Shown: positions 7,093 to 14,100 of the stretch, in pieces | Layout: each line of letters begins with the position of its first letter | Position numbering within the stretch: the first letter of the stretch is position 1 | Source: Candidatus Baldrarchaeota archaeon | GTDB taxonomy: Archaea; Asgardarchaeota; Baldrarchaeia; Baldrarchaeales; DXJG01 | Length of the DNA: 14,897 bases | Direction of reading: 5' to 3' | Assembly (NCBI GenBank): GCA_030587435.1 | Contig: JAUQZC010000110.1 | Span: forward strand, 1 to 14,897 | The notes under the pieces: model-generated | Seen by the model: the letters and a program-made list of their open reading frames with translations, nothing else | What the model was told of the DNA's origin: nothing | Database searches by the model: none | Position numbers and translations under genes: made by a program

Positions 7093-7118
7093 ACTATATA
7101 AGTACATTGTTAAACAAT
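7093..7118 (-). promoter_or_regulatory. TATA box and palindrome upstream of vapB
   Basis: On the minus strand the box ACTTATATAGT (7093-7103) is centred about 25 bases before the ATG at 7073. Immediately upstream, ATTGTT-A-AACAAT (7106-7118) is a palindrome with perfect 6-base arms, at the position where TFB normally contacts DNA. It is a good candidate antitoxin operator. Confidence 0.5.
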
Positions 7119-7162
7119 ACTCACATCTGATAGTCAAACCATACTATAAGTCAAAACTTAGA

Positions 7163-7921
7163 CTAAAATTCTAATTTTATTTCCTGTTTGTCTTTACTTA
7201 GCAAATCAGTTTTTAAATCAGCGTTGCATTCCTCAATCAACAGCTTTGCAAGCTCATCTCTTGCTTCTTCAATTAAACTTTGAGGAATAGGACCGATACC
7301 GTCAACATTAATCACAATCTTTTTAGATGTTTCCGTTATTTTTGAAAAGTCACCGTTCCTCCAATTCCATCTTCTGCACATAACATTCAAAGTTTTATCA
7401 TCATAGTAAATAACTTCTCCCGGCTTAGGATGCTCAATTTCACCACCACCAAGAGGAATAAAAACTTCATTTCCCTTAGCTAAACCAAGTCTAAGATTCC
7501 CCTCAATTTTATCTACATCGTCACCGCCACATGGAACAAGATATTTCAGCGAAACGTAGTTAAAAGAGGCAACAACCGAATTTATAAACGGCACCCTACT
7601 AACCTTTTGAATACGTCTCAAAAGCTGCTTAACAGACGGAGGATACCTCTTAGGCTTCGAACCAAATTTCCTATGAGCTTCCTCCCAAGCCTTCACATAC
7701 TCATGTTCAAGCCATTCCTTGCCAATTCTACTCATCACAATTTCATCTAAGAGTTTTCTTATCCTTTCATTTCTAGAACTGTTTTCAATATCTTTAACAA
7801 TTATTATTCCTCTTTTAAAGCCGGGAAAAAGGTCAAAGATCTCCTTATCAACAATGATTTTCTTCAAAATCGATTCCTCCGTTTCAAAACAACTCTTTAA
7901 AGCCACATTTGTATCTTTCAC
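7163..7921 (-). CDS. B3/B4-domain protein (COG3382-like)
   Basis: The 252-residue protein carries the tRNA-binding/editing B3/B4 fold seen in the PheRS beta subunit. Blocks are GSKPKRYPPSVKQLLRRI (about 87-104), PFINSVVASFNYVSLKYLVP (111-130), GGDDVDKIEG (132-141), PKPGEVIYYDD (166-176) and CRRWNWRNGD (182-191). Stand-alone members are widespread in archaea and bacteria; roles in editing or in binding aminoacyl-tRNA or amino acids are proposed, but the substrate is unknown. The start is GTG at 7921 with AAAGGTGAAAG around it and AT-rich DNA about 25 bases upstream. It follows the oxidoreductase gene on the same strand after a gap of 60 bases and may be co-transcribed, though no functional link is obvious. 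Confidence 0.8.
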   Translation of the reverse strand: MKDTNVALKSCFETEESILKKIIVDKEIFDLFPGFKRGIIIVKDIENSSRNERIRKLLDEIVMSRIGKEWLEHEYVKAWEEAHRKFGSKPKRYPPSVKQLLRRIQKVSRVPFINSVVASFNYVSLKYLVPCGGDDVDKIEGNLRLGLAKGNEVFIPLGGGEIEHPKPGEVIYYDDKTLNVMCRRWNWRNGDFSKITETSKKIVINVDGIGPIPQSLIEEARDELAKLLIEECNADLKTDLLSKDKQEIKLEF

Positions 7922-7981
7922 CTTTACAAATAAAAATTTAAGCCAACTCGAAACCCTGAAGTATTAAATTCACATTGAAAC

Positions 7982-9892
7982 CTAATCCCAATTCAACTCA
8001 ACGTCATGTTTTTTAAGATCTTCAACAACATCTTCTAAACCGAGCTCAAGTAACTTCTTAACCCTAGGTATACCTGTCTCAGGATCCCATCCACGTACCC
8101 CATAATATTCATTGAGCATTTCTTCAAGTTCAACGACATGGTTTGCCGAAGGCCCCTCACTTATAGGCTCTTTTAAAAATCTAGTTGGTAAAACATCGTC
8201 TTTTCTTCTAACACCTTCCCTAACAAGGTAAGCTCTCTCAATATTCACTATACGTTCACCTATCCTAGCAACTTCATCCGAAGTTAAATCAATACCTGTA
8301 ACTACACTAATTAACCTCGCTGCCTTATCAAATGTAATAATATCCATGTTTTCAGCTATATTCTTACAAATCTCAAGTGAATCAACAATAGCACAAATGT
8401 TTTCATAGTAAGCAACTAGTTTCCCTTTACCTCGTACACCAAGCCTCAAGGTAGCTTCACGTTCACCAAACATTTTCTCACCTAACTCTGGATCGTCACT
8501 TAACTCTATAAACGGCTCAGACCGAAGATGATCAGCACCCCTACTTGCCACTGCAAAGCCTAACCCATAACCCTTAAGCCCTCGAGGATCAGCCTGTATC
8601 ATTTCTAAGCCTTTAACGTGAAAAGCTATCCCGTAACCTTTTCCAAGCTTCTTAGCTGCACTAACCACTCCATCAGCCAAGATATCACCAAATCCTCTCC
8701 TATAAGCTATCATTTCTATAAGCTTGAAAACATCATCTATATTGCCCCATCTAGGATCTAAACCATCCATTTCACTCCTATTGATCAAACCTTTCTCATA
8801 GAGTTCCATAACCCATGAAATTACCTCACTAGTAGATATAACATCCATACCTAAATCGTTGAGCATATTAATAGCTTTTAAAGCAGCGTTAAGATCACTG
8901 TTTCCAATTCTTACAGTCATCCCCCCTAAAGCTTCGTACTCAGGTCCTTCACCAAACGTACCAGCAAATCTTCCATTCTTAACTATAAAAAATCTGCTAC
9001 AAGGAATTATACATGAAAAACAGCCCCTATTCTTAACATTATACTTTAAAGCAAGCATCTCCCCACTTACCTTAAACGCGTAATCCAATATTGCTTTCGT
9101 AAAATGTTTTCCAGGAAGAATACCTAACCTATTAGCAGCAAGCAGTATCCTCGAAGTACCCATAATTCTTCTAGGCCAATACTGCACGTGACTATAGACT
9201 TCTTCCTCAACCTCTTCAACAAATCTCTCAAATCCCTTAGGATCAGCAACTTCCACGTAACCATCACCTCTAACGACGATAGCCTTAATGTTTTTCGAGG
9301 CCATCACAGCACCTAGACCTGTACGAGCAGCAGGTCTACTTAAATTAAAGAAAATCCCTGAAAACTTGACCATGTTTTCAGCAGCAGGCCCTATAAGAGC
9401 TGTCTGAACTCTCCAATCCTTTAACTCCCTGCGAATAGCATCATAAGCTTTAGAAATTGTTAAACCCCAAATACCATCAGCATCTCTAAACTCTACCTCT
9501 TTATCATGAACATATATGTATATTGGCTTATTACTCCTCCCTTCAATTACTATTTGGTCAAATCCAGCATATTTCAGTTCCGCCGCAAAATGTCCACCTA
9601 CATTCGAGTCCCCTAGAAGCCCAGTCTGCGGCGACTTAGCCGTCACATTAAGTCTAGCACCAATAGGGAAACCAGTACCAGCTACGGGTCCCGTAGCTAT
9701 CATAAGCTTATTCTCAGAGCCCAGCGGGTCTACACCCTTAGGTACCTCATAATACAGTCTACTAACGTTAAAACCTCTCCCACCCAGATATTTTTTAGCC
9801 AGTTCTTTACTAAGTTTCTCCCTTCTTACCTCAAAACTTTCCAAATCCATTCTTAATATTTCTCCAGCATATCCATACAGTTTACTTGACAT
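7982..9892 (-). CDS. aor: Tungsten aldehyde:ferredoxin oxidoreductase (AOR family)
   Basis: The protein of about 636 residues is a full-length AOR. Numbered from a TTG one codon upstream (9895), the 4Fe-4S ligands are C292, C295, C299 (GCFSCIIPC) and C510 (DSLEIC). The two tungstopterin motifs are LNDLGMDVISTSEVISW (345-361) and the DxxxxC block around 505-510. The N-terminal GGRGFN (38-43) and the TGPVAGTGFPIGARLNV segment are standard for the family. AORs oxidise aldehydes to acids, passing electrons to ferredoxin in the cytosol; the exact aldehyde cannot be predicted. ATG 9892 is preferred to TTG 9895. The start overlaps the end of the four-cluster ferredoxin gene, which is the probable electron acceptor subunit. 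Length and motifs indicate an intact enzyme. Confidence 0.93.
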   Translation of the reverse strand: MSSKLYGYAGEILRMDLESFEVRREKLSKELAKKYLGGRGFNVSRLYYEVPKGVDPLGSENKLMIATGPVAGTGFPIGARLNVTAKSPQTGLLGDSNVGGHFAAELKYAGFDQIVIEGRSNKPIYIYVHDKEVEFRDADGIWGLTISKAYDAIRRELKDWRVQTALIGPAAENMVKFSGIFFNLSRPAARTGLGAVMASKNIKAIVVRGDGYVEVADPKGFERFVEEVEEEVYSHVQYWPRRIMGTSRILLAANRLGILPGKHFTKAILDYAFKVSGEMLALKYNVKNRGCFSCIIPCSRFFIVKNGRFAGTFGEGPEYEALGGMTVRIGNSDLNAALKAINMLNDLGMDVISTSEVISWVMELYEKGLINRSEMDGLDPRWGNIDDVFKLIEMIAYRRGFGDILADGVVSAAKKLGKGYGIAFHVKGLEMIQADPRGLKGYGLGFAVASRGADHLRSEPFIELSDDPELGEKMFGEREATLRLGVRGKGKLVAYYENICAIVDSLEICKNIAENMDIITFDKAARLISVVTGIDLTSDEVARIGERIVNIERAYLVREGVRRKDDVLPTRFLKEPISEGPSANHVVELEEMLNEYYGVRGWDPETGIPRVKKLLELGLEDVVEDLKKHDVELNWD

Positions 9893-10436
9893 CAAGACCC
9901 CACAGCTCCATCAATTTTTTATATTGTTTCAATGCATGTGCATAGGCTCGATCAAAAACCTCATCAACACGGCCCATGTCTACTTCCTCAATAGGGTGAA
10001 GACTAAGTGCATTAGTAGGACACTTAGCTACACATACAGGTTCTCCGCCACATAGATCACAAATAATCGGCTTATTTTTGATTAGATGCATTTTTGCTGC
10101 CCCATAGGGACATGCTGCAATACATGACCCACAACTCGTACACAAATCTTCATCAACAACCGTAACACCGTGCTCATTTTTCCTCAAAGCCCCGGTAGGA
10201 CATGCATCGATACATGGAGCCAGATCACAGAAACAGCAGACAACCGGGTAGTCGAGGCCCAGTTTATCGTCCTTGACAACAGTTATCCTAGAAAACGATG
10301 AGCCAAAGACATTTTCATGCGTAAATGAACACCACATCTCACAATATCTACAACCTGTACATTTAGAAGGATTCACAATTATTCTTTTAACAACCGTCAA
10401 GTGCAATTCACCGTATGCCCTACTAAAACCAAGCAT
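9882..10436 (-). CDS. Four-cluster polyferredoxin, AorA/HycB-like
   Basis: The 184-residue protein has 16 cysteines in four 4Fe-4S motifs: CTGCRYCEMWC (26-36), CFCDLAPCIDACP (around 67-80), CTSCGSCIAACP (99-110) and CDLCGGEPVCVAKCP (126-140). This is the electron-transfer subunit type of AorAB and of DMSO reductase-like complexes. It has no twin-arginine or signal sequence, so it is cytosolic. Its last bases overlap the start of the AOR gene, which strongly suggests a two-subunit complex. The start is uncertain: ATG 10436 lies inside a TTTAAATG box that could itself be the TATA element, and TTG codons at 10406 and 10400 would give the shorter N-terminus usual for this family (VKRIIVNPSKC). 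Confidence 0.88.
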   Translation of the reverse strand: MLGFSRAYGELHLTVVKRIIVNPSKCTGCRYCEMWCSFTHENVFGSSFSRITVVKDDKLGLDYPVVCCFCDLAPCIDACPTGALRKNEHGVTVVDEDLCTSCGSCIAACPYGAAKMHLIKNKPIICDLCGGEPVCVAKCPTNALSLHPIEEVDMGRVDEVFDRAYAHALKQYKKLMELWGLDVK

Positions 10437-10743
10437 TTAAACATTATGACTTGAAAACTTTATTCAGTATGTTAGAACAAGTTAAAACGGAAAGCAGCTT
10501 ACTTTTAAAGTTATCAAAACTCTTTTCTCTATAAATCTCACAAAAACACCTAAATCAAAGTAGAAAGCAGCAGAACTAACATTAGAAATTTAACGCAAAC
10601 ACAATTATCGTAGACAGTAAGATTAACATCAACAAACTTAACACCAAATACAACTACTAAAGTTGGAAAACATTACATACATCTAGGAAACCATCGAAAA
10701 ATACTAAATTAAATTTTAATAATACATTAGTAGTCTCTTACGT
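10437..10743. other. Intergenic region with a possible PIN scrap
   Basis: No intact gene is seen in this AT-rich divergent region. A minus-strand stretch (about 10555-10640) reads VDVNLTVYDN followed by a hydrophobic run and ST. It can be laid without gaps on the VEKDITIYDASYIALA...YT part of the VapC at 5637, but with few identities. An AAATTTTA element at 10711-10718 is the probable TATA box for the MFS gene, 25-30 bases before its ATG. Confidence 0.3.
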
Positions 10744-11937
10744 ATGTCACATCGGTATTTCAGAAACGTGTACATACTATCCTTGTATACTGCTCTAGTA
10801 GGTATTGGATACGCCATTTTTCTAACACTCTTCCCTGTCTATCTTTTATCATTAGGCTACAGTATGGAAGACCTCGGAGCAATCAACACCTTAGCAAACC
10901 TTTTCGTAGCTTTCATAATACCCTTTCTGGGAACATTAGCAGACCACTACGGAAGAAAACCACTCGTAACATTAGCAGGCCTAGCAATGGCCACATCACT
11001 ACTCATAGTAGGCTACACAAAAACACTTCCTCTTTTAATAGTAGCATATACCTTGATGAACTTTTCATTTATGGCAGAACAACCTGCAAGAGGAGCAATG
11101 ACAGCAGAATCCGTAACAGAAAAACAAATGGGAGGAGCATTCGGACTTACCATAACACCCTTCTTTATCGCAAGAGCAATAATCCCCTCCCTCTCAGGTC
11201 TAATGGCCGATAACCTAGGATTCAACCTTACATTCATATTAGGAGGTATATTAACCTTAGTTGGGGTATTGTTCTTCTTCGTTTTAAGCGTTGAAACACT
11301 TGAAAAAGAAATGAGGAAGAAAACCTCATGGAAAAAAGCCATAAAAGCCTTAAAACCTAGAAAAGACCTCACATGGCTTTACATAGCAACAATATTAGAT
11401 AACTTCGCATGGGGAATGTGGTTCTCCCTCTTAAACGCATACATCTACGATGTCCACGGTTTATCAGCCACAGACATAGGTTTCCTAAACACATTCATGT
11501 TCTCAGTAACATTCCTATCACAATACTTGGCAGGTCGATGGATAGATAAAAAGGGCTACCTCCTCGGCTTCGTTATAACTGAGTTTCTCGGCGTAATAGC
11601 TACCACACTACTTGGAACAACACGTCACATCACATTTCTATTCCTAAGCCTTCTATGCATAGGCTTATCCATAGCACTTTGGATACCATCCTTCAACAAT
11701 GCAATCTCACTTAACACAAAAAAGGAGCAAAGAGCAAGAGAATACTCAAAAATAAACACCTATAGATCGATTATTTCGATCCCAGCACCATACATAGGAG
11801 GCTACATATACGATCACATCTCACCTCAAACAACATTCCTAACCTCAACCACACTACTCATATTAACAACAACCTTCTTCTACTACAAATTAAAACAAGA
11901 AAAACCAACACATAAACAAACAATTAAATTACTTTAA
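10744..11937 (+). CDS. Major facilitator superfamily transporter
   Basis: The 397-residue protein has twelve hydrophobic helices in two six-helix halves. The loop between helices 2 and 3 has the MFS motif GTLADHYGRKP (63-73), and the matching second-half loop has AGRWIDKKGY. A basic central loop (about 187-210, many Lys) joins the halves. The substrate cannot be predicted; the pattern resembles drug or metabolite antiporters (MFS-1). ATG 10744 is almost leaderless given the likely TATA box near 10715. It faces the relBE operon, with only nine bases between the two stops. It is unrelated in detail to the transporter relic at 1156. Confidence 0.85.
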   Translation: MSHRYFRNVYILSLYTALVGIGYAIFLTLFPVYLLSLGYSMEDLGAINTLANLFVAFIIPFLGTLADHYGRKPLVTLAGLAMATSLLIVGYTKTLPLLIVAYTLMNFSFMAEQPARGAMTAESVTEKQMGGAFGLTITPFFIARAIIPSLSGLMADNLGFNLTFILGGILTLVGVLFFFVLSVETLEKEMRKKTSWKKAIKALKPRKDLTWLYIATILDNFAWGMWFSLLNAYIYDVHGLSATDIGFLNTFMFSVTFLSQYLAGRWIDKKGYLLGFVITEFLGVIATTLLGTTRHITFLFLSLLCIGLSIALWIPSFNNAISLNTKKEQRAREYSKINTYRSIISIPAPYIGGYIYDHISPQTTFLTSTTLLILTTTFFYYKLKQEKPTHKQTIKLL

Positions 11938-11946
11938 CATGTAGCT

Positions 11947-12203
11947 TCAAACATCATACACCTTTTTTCTATGGGCTACACCAAGCAAATAAATCCTTCT
12001 TTCCTTTTCACTTACCATATAAATAATCCTATAATCCCCAACTCCTATCCTGTATTTACCCTTCAGGCTTCCATGCAAAGGCAAACCGGCAAAAGGAGGC
12101 CTCTTTAAAACTTCTAATCTTTCTTTAATTCTATCCTGAACATTCTTTGGAAGCTTACCAAATTCTTTAATAAATCTTTAGATGCAAAAGCAACATGTTC
12201 CAT
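11947..12203 (-). pseudogene. relE: relE/parE-type toxin with a one-base frameshift
   Basis: From the ATG at 12203 the frame reads MEHVAFASK then hits nonsense. Shifting by one base at an AAA run (12177-12179) gives RFIKEFGKLPKNVQDRIKER, LEVLKRPPFAGLPLHGSLKG, KYRIGVGDYRIIYMV and a LLGVAHRKKVYDV ending at the TGA (11947-11949). That is the full RelE/ParE mRNA-interferase fold, including the basic GKYRIGVGDYRIIY strand and HRKKVY C-terminus. The span is 257 bases, exactly one short of 86 codons, so restoring one A gives an ordinary 85-residue toxin. It is either freshly inactivated, a sequencing error in a homopolymer, or decoded by slippage. The start overlaps the relB stop (TAATG). Confidence 0.82.
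11963..11968 (+). terminator. T-run terminator of the MFS gene
   Basis: Six consecutive T bases (CCTTTTTTCT) begin about 25 bases after the MFS stop. Archaeal termination often needs only such a run. It lies inside the C-terminal end of the converging relE. Confidence 0.35.
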
Positions 12204-12373
12204 TAAAGAAACCTCTCATATTCTCCTCTTTCAATCTGCTTCTCAGATTCCCTTATCTGCTCCATCAACTCCCTGTCCTCCAAAATCTCAAGAGTCTCCA
12301 AAATACCATACAAAAGCTTCTTAATCTCCTCAATAGACTTCTTGACCTCCCTCACATAATCAGCCACAGACAA
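12203..12373 (-). CDS. relB: RelB-type antitoxin
   Basis: This is a 56-residue protein, from TTG at 12373: MSVADYVREVKKSIEEIKKL, then helical residues and a C-terminal LEDRELMEQIRESEKQIERG. The LEDxELMxxIRESxxxIExGxYE pattern is the toxin-wrapping tail common to small RelB/Phd-like antitoxins paired with RelE. An AGGTGGTGA ribosome-binding site lies close before the TTG; GTG at 12367 is an alternative. The stop overlaps the relE ATG (TAATG at 12201-12205), so synthesis is coupled. The antitoxin frame is intact although its toxin is frameshifted. Confidence 0.75.
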   Translation of the reverse strand: MSVADYVREVKKSIEEIKKLLYGILETLEILEDRELMEQIRESEKQIERGEYERFL

Positions 12374-12375
12374 AA

Positions 12376-12388
12376 ATCACCACCTGAT
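12376..12388 (-). promoter_or_regulatory. Ribosome-binding site of relB
   Basis: AGGTGGTGA on the minus strand ends a few bases before the TTG at 12373 and supports that non-ATG start over the GTG six bases further on. Confidence 0.5.
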
Positions 12389-12394
12389 ATTAAA

Positions 12395-12407
12395 CCACAT
12401 AACAAAA
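12395..12407 (-). repeat. TTTTGTTATRTGG motif, copy 2 (relB)
   Basis: TTTTGTTATGTGG, differing by one base from the copies before the two other minus-strand antitoxin genes. It lies 22 bases before the relB TTG and 13 bases after a TTTTTAAG box (around 12420-12428), near the expected transcription start. Confidence 0.45.
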
Positions 12408-12513
12408 CACGCATCAACACTTAAAAACCTAGCCAAAATCAACAGTTAAGGCACAAACAATACTTAAACATTTAAAGCAAACTGAATATTTCAAATATAC
12501 AACCTTTAACAAA

Positions 12514-12720
12514 CTATTTCTCAGTACCGTTCTGACTCTCGTTAACTTTTGGAACATTTGGTAGTTTTCGTTGGCGGGAGTCTTCCTCTGGTTTCATTGG
12601 GAGGCTTTCGCGGGGAACGGTCTCATCGCACTCTGCTCCCTTCATCGTTCCCTTCGGGAACACTCCGCACATCTCTCGTTGCATGAGCCCCACATATCGC
12701 CCCGAAAGGGCATTCAGGCT
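12514..12720 (-). pseudogene. TnpB (IS200/IS605) C-terminal tail relic
   Basis: The minus-strand frame ending at the TAG (12514-12516) reads GVFPKGTMKGAECDETVPRE, then SLPMKPEEDSRQ and ends NESQNGTEK. The ETVPxExLPMKPE stretch resembles the variable tail after the zinc ribbon of archaeal TnpB proteins. This DNA is much richer in G+C than its surroundings and holds the palindrome GTTCCCTTCGGGAAC (12647-12661). The 3' end of tnpB is where the guide (omega) RNA is normally encoded, so a retained RNA segment is possible but unproven. Longer open frames across the region do not correspond to a complete protein. Confidence 0.45.
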
Positions 12721-12802
12721 TACAGACGCTAAATTTAAGATACAAAGCATATAAATGTTCGAAAGTTTCACTCCATGTTACTGCCCAACATACAAACACA
12801 AA

Positions 12803-12898
12803 AACCTTAAGCCAACCTTCATTAATTGCTTTCTCAATAATATAAGCATCTTTCCCCTTTAACTTATTTCCCCTATCCACAGCCCCACTCTTAACCTC
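12803..12898 (-). pseudogene. PIN-domain (DUF3368-like) toxin fragment
   Basis: About 32 residues on the minus strand read EVKSGAVDRGNKLKGKDAYI then IEKAINEGWLKV. The pattern EVxxxAVDxGxxxxxxDAYIIEKxIxEGxIKV is the middle of small PIN toxins of the DUF3368/COG2405 type. There is no N-terminal Asp block, and an in-frame TAA precedes it, so only a fragment remains. It begins inside the end of the TnpB relic, at a tandem 8-base duplication (AGGTTAAG twice, 12890-12905), which looks like a recombination scar. Confidence 0.5.
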
Positions 12899-13180
12899 TT
12901 AACCTAATATCCCATGCCCCAACAATATCTCCATCAACAATTAAACCACACCTCTTACACTTCAACATTCCACACCCATCTAAGCTTAATTTTACCCCAC
13001 ATCGAACATAAAGAACTTGCACCACGAACATTGACATAAATAACCTTCATTCAATTTAATGTCGCCTTATATTTCACAATTGCTTGAAGCCTGCAAAAAC
13101 TCCACATACGCAACCTACCATTCATCTCCCTAGAAAAACTTAATCTCCCCCATGCTTTCAAGATTTTCAAACGTTATTAC
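12891..13180 (-). pseudogene. tnpB: TnpB (IS200/IS605) RuvC/zinc-ribbon relic
   Basis: Successive minus-strand frames read VITFENLESMGEIK (with the RuvC-II glutamate), FSREMNGRLRMWSFCRLQAI, VKYKATLN, a TGA, MKVIYVNVRGASSLCSMWGK, then after another shift LDGCGMLKCKRCGLIVDGDI and VGAWDIRLRG followed by TAA. This is the C-terminal half of the RNA-guided nuclease TnpB: RuvC-II, the linker with VNxRGTS, a zinc ribbon (one Cys replaced by Trp in CSMW) and the RuvC-III Asp. At least one nonsense and two frameshift mutations are present and the N-terminal half is absent, so it is dead. The preceding 100 bases toward 13296 hold only a hairpin. Confidence 0.78.
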
Positions 13181-13296
13181 CGAACTTAACTCGCGCCCAC
13201 CATTTGAAAACGGTGGTTCTCTTAGCGACAGATTCTATAGAATTTAAAAACAAAACATAAAGTCAAACCACTAACAAAGAATCTTCTCTACCATAT
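13181..13296. other. Spacer with a hairpin
   Basis: CCACCATTT (13197-13205) and AAACGGTGG (13208-13216) form a stem with one mismatch and a tiny loop. It lies beside the TnpB relic and may be a leftover IS end or a terminator for the genes around it. The rest of the spacer shows nothing recognisable. Confidence 0.35.
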
Positions 13297-13743
13297 TTAA
13301 TATTCCACATCATACGGTTTTAAACCAAATAATTTAACGAAATTTTTCGGCGTTATATATTCCTTAACACCTGCCTCGACGTAGTCATTATCATAAGCTA
13401 CTAGGTAGTCAATCTTCTCATGTTTAACAGCTGCCACATTTTCCAAATCCTTATCTTTAATCAAACCTCTAAACTCATTCATCTCCTTCCGTATCTCACT
13501 TCTCCTAACAATTTTAACTGACAACGTCTCAACAAATCTCTTAGCTAAATAACCAGCTTCTCTACTAAAATTTTCTCTAAAAAATCTTTCAACCTCCTCT
13601 ACAACAAGTTCTGAAACAATCACTTCAAATTCTCCAAGTAAAGCTAGAAACAAAACCAATTTAGAATTACATTCTTCAAGCCTACCAAATATGAAAACCA
13701 TCGAATCTAAATAAGCCCGCTTAGGTCTTTTCAAGCTTCTCAA
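13297..13743 (-). CDS. PIN-domain toxin (third module)
   Basis: The 148-residue protein begins RPKRAYLDSMVFIFGRLEEC with the first PIN acid at D13. It continues with SELVVEEVERFF (E45, E49/E50), IKDKDLENVAAVKHEKIDYL (D97/D99) and VAYDNDYVEAG (D118/D120), and ends ITPKNFVKLFGLKP. All acids needed for a PIN ribonuclease are present, in a subfamily different from the two VapCs on the left (a PIN_3-like, COG1569-type pattern). Its start is TTG (13743, or TTG 13734) and lies inside the end of the RHH gene, an overlap of 23 bases, which marks the pair as a toxin-antitoxin operon. Confidence 0.82.
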   Translation of the reverse strand: MRSLKRPKRAYLDSMVFIFGRLEECNSKLVLFLALLGEFEVIVSELVVEEVERFFRENFSREAGYLAKRFVETLSVKIVRRSEIRKEMNEFRGLIKDKDLENVAAVKHEKIDYLVAYDNDYVEAGVKEYITPKNFVKLFGLKPYDVEY

Positions 13744-13978
13744 TGGCCTTCACAATCTCCTCATGTGCCAATCTTTTCCCCGTTCTTTTAATCTCCTCGG
13801 CTAATTCCTTCCAATAGTAAGATGGAGATTTAATTAAACCGAAAACCTCACCAAGCTTCAAAATCCCAGCTCTAATAGCTTCAGACTTCGTTGAAAAATA
13901 ACCTCTCTTAACAAGCTCATTAAGTATCTCAGCAGCAACCCCACTTAACCTCACCAACAACTTCTCCTCAACCAACAT
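13721..13978 (-). CDS. RHH antitoxin (third module)
   Basis: From ATG 13978 the protein has 85 residues: MLVEEKLLVRLSGVAAEILN, then ELVKRGYFSTKSEAIRAGIL and a helical, charged tail. The strand-helix-helix with RGYFSTKSEAIRAGI is typical of CopG/ParD-like archaeal regulators. The open frame runs up to a TTG at 14002, but the TATA box at 14008-14015 is only a few bases above that codon and predicts transcription from about 13983, so ATG 13978 is preferred. It should bind the PIN toxin encoded next and its own promoter. Confidence 0.8.
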   Translation of the reverse strand: MLVEEKLLVRLSGVAAEILNELVKRGYFSTKSEAIRAGILKLGEVFGLIKSPSYYWKELAEEIKRTGKRLAHEEIVKAIEKLEKT

Positions 13979-13991
13979 AAACACCAACAAC

Positions 13992-14004
13992 CCATATAAC
14001 AAAA
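13992..14004 (-). repeat. TTTTGTTATRTGG motif, copy 3 (RHH antitoxin)
   Basis: TTTTGTTATATGG, identical to the copy before the vapB at 7073 and again placed directly after the TATA box. Confidence 0.5.
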
Positions 14005-14023
14005 AGATATAAAAATGTTATCT
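14005..14023 (-). promoter_or_regulatory. TATA box with flanking inverted repeat
   Basis: The TATA box (TTTTTATA on the minus strand, 14008-14015) lies about 28 bases before the predicted start of transcription for the RHH antitoxin. It is spanned by AGATA (14005-14009) and TATCT (14019-14023), a short inverted repeat that could be an operator. Confidence 0.4.
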
Positions 14024-14100
14024 AAAACACTTAGCCACACCAAAACCACACAGCCAAATCCTTTAGCCAAATTCAGATCAATTACCAAGTAACATGTGAA

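Noticed and set aside
8859..9752. Plus-strand open frames inside the AOR gene
   Set aside because: The AOR frame carries all catalytic motifs; the antisense frames have none.
12182..12424. Plus-strand 80-residue open frame
   Set aside because: It is antisense to relB and the start of relE, which have clear family patterns and overlapping start/stop signals.
12647..12661. GTTCCCTTCGGGAAC as an intrinsic terminator
   Set aside because: No T-run follows on either strand and it falls inside the TnpB-like tail, where the codons explain it.
12514..12880. The two 85-residue minus-strand open frames as independent genes
   Set aside because: Each mixes pieces of TnpB tail or PIN toxin with unrelated sequence; they are better read as debris.
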